Below, piece after piece: positions 61,907 through 64,000 of a DNA stretch of 64,000 nt; the stretch's first letter is position 1, and each line of letters opens with the position of its first letter. Location: the NCBI RefSeq assembly GCF_900475885.1, contig NZ_LS483429.1:1860001-1924000 (forward strand), in the 5' to 3' direction. Under the pieces are notes generated by a model that had not been told where the DNA came from, did no database searches, and worked only from the letters and a program-made list of their open reading frames with translations. Source of the stretch: Haemophilus aegyptius (lineage in GTDB: Bacteria > Pseudomonadota > Gammaproteobacteria > Enterobacterales > Pasteurellaceae). The translations under genes were made by a program, and so were the position numbers.

Positions 61907-64000
61907 ATGAGTAACTTTGGGGTCATCAAGCGCGATGGTTCTCGTTCGGAGTTTGAGATTCAACGTATCATTAATGCCATTAAAAAAGCCGCAAGTGCGG
62001 TCAATATTTCCGATGAATTTTATTGCCACCAAATTGGGCAAGAAGTAGGGAATGAAATTTTCACCCGTCATCAAGGCGAGATTGATATTAATCAGATTCA
62101 AAAAATCGTTGAAGATAAATTGATGGCAAGTCGTTATCCTGAGATTGCTCGTGCGTATATCGAATATCGTCATGATCGTGATTTAGCCCGCGAAAAACGT
62201 AGCCAGCTAACAAAAGAAATTGAAGGCTTGATTGAACAAAGCAACGTAGAATTACTTAATGAAAACGCCAATAAAGACGCGAAAGTGATTCCAACGCAAC
62301 GAGATTTGCTTGCTGGAATTGTGGCAAAACATTATGCCAAGCACCATATTCTTCCACGCGATGTGGTAGAGGCTCACGAAAAAGGTGAAATTCATTATCA
62401 CGATTTAGATTACGCGCCGTTCTTTCCAATGTTTAACTGTATGTTAGTTGATTTAGAAGGGATGCTTTCTCGTGGTTTCAAAATGGGCAATGCGGAAATC
62501 GAACCCCCTAAATCTATCGGCACCGCAACGGCAGTGACAGCACAAATTATCGCCCAAGTTGCGAGCCATATTTACGGTGGCACAACCATTAATCGTATTG
62601 ATGAAGTACTTTCCCCTTATGTGCAAATCAGTTACGAAAAACATCTCAAACATGCCCAAGAATGGAACGTGCCTGATGTTGAAGGTTATGCCAAAGCATT
62701 GATTGAAAAAGAATGTTTCGATGCCTTCCAATCCTTAGAATATGAAGTTAATACACTACATACTTCAAACGGACAAACACCATTTGTGACCTTTGGTTTT
62801 GGTTTAGGTACAAGCTGGCAATCCCGTTTAATTCAGCAAGCTATTTTAAAAAATCGGATTCGTGGACTTGGAAAAAATCATAAAACGCCAGTCTTTCCAA
62901 AACTCGTTTTCACCATTAAAAAAAGCTTGAACCAAAATAAAGGCGATCCGAATTACGATATCAAACAACTCGCATTAGAATGCGCATCAAAACGTATGTA
63001 TCCAGATATTCTCAATTACGAGCAAGTAGTTAAAATCACAGGCTCTTTTAAAGCCCCAATGGGATGCCGTAGCTTTTTAGGTGCATACGAAGAAAAAGGC
63101 CACGAAATTCACGATGGGCGTAATAATCTTGGTGTGGTGAGTTTGAATTTACCGCGTATTGCGTTGGAGTCCAAAAACGAAGAAGATTTCTACCGCACTT
63201 TAGATGAACGTTTAGCTATTGCGAAAAAAGCATTAATGACGCGTGTTGCCCGTCTTGAGAATACCAAAGCTCGCGTTGCTCCAATTCTTTATATGGAAGG
63301 TGCATGCGGAGTGCGGTTAAAAGCGGATGAAAATGTGGCACAAATTTTCAAAAATGGGCGCGCCTCTATTTCCCTTGGCTATATCGGTATTCACGAAACC
63401 ATTAATGCGCTATATAACAAAGGGCATATTTTTGATGATGAACAATTACGCGAAAAAGGCATTGCGATTGTTCGCCACCTTAGCGAGGCAGTTAAACGCT
63501 GGCAAAAAGAAACTGGCTATGCCTTCAGCCTTTACTCCACGCCAAGTGAAAACTTATGCGACCGCTTCTGCCGTCTAGATACCAAAAAATTTGGCGTGAT
63601 TGAAGGCGTCACGGATAAAGGCTACTACACAAATAGTTACCACTTAGATGTAGAAAAGAAAGTGAATCCTTACGACAAACTGGATTTTGAAATGGCATAT
63701 CCCCCACTCGCCAGCGGCGGTTTTATTTGCTACGGTGAATATCCAAATATTCAACACAACTTAAAAGCATTGGAAGATGTGTGGGATTATAGCTACGATC
63801 GCGTACCTTACTACGGCACAAACACACCGATTGACGAATGTTATGAATGTGGTTTCACTGGCGAGTTTGAATGTACCAGCAAAGGTTTTGTCTGCCCTAA
63901 ATGTGGCAATCACGACAGCACAAAAGTGTCTGTCACTCGCCGCGTCTGTGGCTATCTAGGCAGTCCTGATGCCCGCCCATTTAATGCGGGAAAACAGGAA
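61907..64000 (+). CDS. nrdD: Anaerobic ribonucleoside-triphosphate reductase (C-terminus cut by window end)
   Basis: Class III reductase making dNTPs without oxygen. The ATG at 61907 follows TTGGAGC; 698 codons are present and about ten are missing. An N-terminal ATP-cone (FGVIKRDGSRSEFE) allows allosteric control. The C-terminal zinc site has Cys645, Cys648, Cys663 and Cys666. The glycyl radical motif RVCGYL has Gly682. The activase NrdG would be expected downstream, outside the window. Confidence 0.97.
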   Translation, partial: MSNFGVIKRDGSRSEFEIQRIINAIKKAASAVNISDEFYCHQIGQEVGNEIFTRHQGEIDINQIQKIVEDKLMASRYPEIARAYIEYRHDRDLAREKRSQLTKEIEGLIEQSNVELLNENANKDAKVIPTQRDLLAGIVAKHYAKHHILPRDVVEAHEKGEIHYHDLDYAPFFPMFNCMLVDLEGMLSRGFKMGNAEIEPPKSIGTATAVTAQIIAQVASHIYGGTTINRIDEVLSPYVQISYEKHLKHAQEWNVPDVEGYAKALIEKECFDAFQSLEYEVNTLHTSNGQTPFVTFGFGLGTSWQSRLIQQAILKNRIRGLGKNHKTPVFPKLVFTIKKSLNQNKGDPNYDIKQLALECASKRMYPDILNYEQVVKITGSFKAPMGCRSFLGAYEEKGHEIHDGRNNLGVVSLNLPRIALESKNEEDFYRTLDERLAIAKKALMTRVARLENTKARVAPILYMEGACGVRLKADENVAQIFKNGRASISLGYIGIHETINALYNKGHIFDDEQLREKGIAIVRHLSEAVKRWQKETGYAFSLYSTPSENLCDRFCRLDTKKFGVIEGVTDKGYYTNSYHLDVEKKVNPYDKLDFEMAYPPLASGGFICYGEYPNIQHNLKALEDVWDYSYDRVPYYGTNTPIDECYECGFTGEFECTSKGFVCPKCGNHDSTKVSVTRRVCGYLGSPDARPFNAGKQE

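Noticed and set aside
61841-62173. Minus-strand open frame antisense to nrdD
   Set aside because: It is the shadow of the nrdD N-terminal region, which has strong family motifs on the other strand.

Overview
The window is a chromosomal segment of an AT-rich gammaproteobacterium of the Haemophilus influenzae group (H. influenzae or a very close relative such as H. haemolyticus). The evidence is about 50 exact copies of the Haemophilus DNA uptake core AAGTGCGGT/ACCGCACTT (counted by eye, roughly one per 1.3 kb), the gene order (lepB-lepA ... grcA-ung-miaB-cit-lip-dacA-rlpA-mrdBA ... mreBCD ... uvrC-kdsB-lpxK-msbA-rec2 ... dksA-pcnB-folK-tsaE-amiB-mutL-miaA-glnE-recN-nadK-grpE-nrdD), and protein sizes typical of that genus.

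Layout. 1-2150: end of lepB and lepA (minus). 2300-7600: a four-gene chaperone-usher fimbrial operon (pilin, chaperone, usher, two-domain tip adhesin, plus) sitting between lepA and grcA; I do not recall it at this place in strain Rd, so it is probably an accessory insertion. 7618-10413: grcA, ung, miaB. 10414-17571: a complete citrate fermentation operon read right to left (citC-citD-citE-citF-citXG fusion-citT), ending in an IS3-type transposase remnant. 17949-26004: one long minus-strand run, rsfS-rlmH-mrdA-rodA-rlpA-dacA-ybeD-lipB-lipA, linking ribosome maturation, rod-shape peptidoglycan synthesis and lipoate synthesis. 26129-36727: a YidE-type transporter, an SbmA/YddA-type ABC transporter, mreBCD, a DUF gene, xthA, an RluA-family synthase, a YcjF-like and a YccA-like membrane protein. 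36908-38795: tRNA-Ser(UGA), ytfJ, phnA and a TerC-family gene. 38893-46945: uvrC, a REP/MITE-like palindromic element, kdsB, lpxK, msbA and the DNA-uptake channel gene rec2/comEC. 47204-60839: dksA, pcnB, folK, tsaE, amiB, mutL, miaA, glnE, then recN and nadK (minus) and grpE. 60852-61626: an overlapping HEPN/MNT toxin-antitoxin pair. 61907-64000: nrdD, cut by the window edge about ten codons short.

The most informative non-coding signals are: an apparent AUU start codon for pcnB, with a peptide that aligns with the known AUU-started E. coli PcnB; three NrdR boxes spaced exactly 32 bp apart before nrdD; a competence CRP-S site before rec2; two LexA boxes before recN; a T10 tract in the predicted fimbrial promoter, which could allow phase variation; and a nested palindromic element between uvrC and kdsB. 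No CRISPR array, rRNA, prophage or long tandem repeat was seen.
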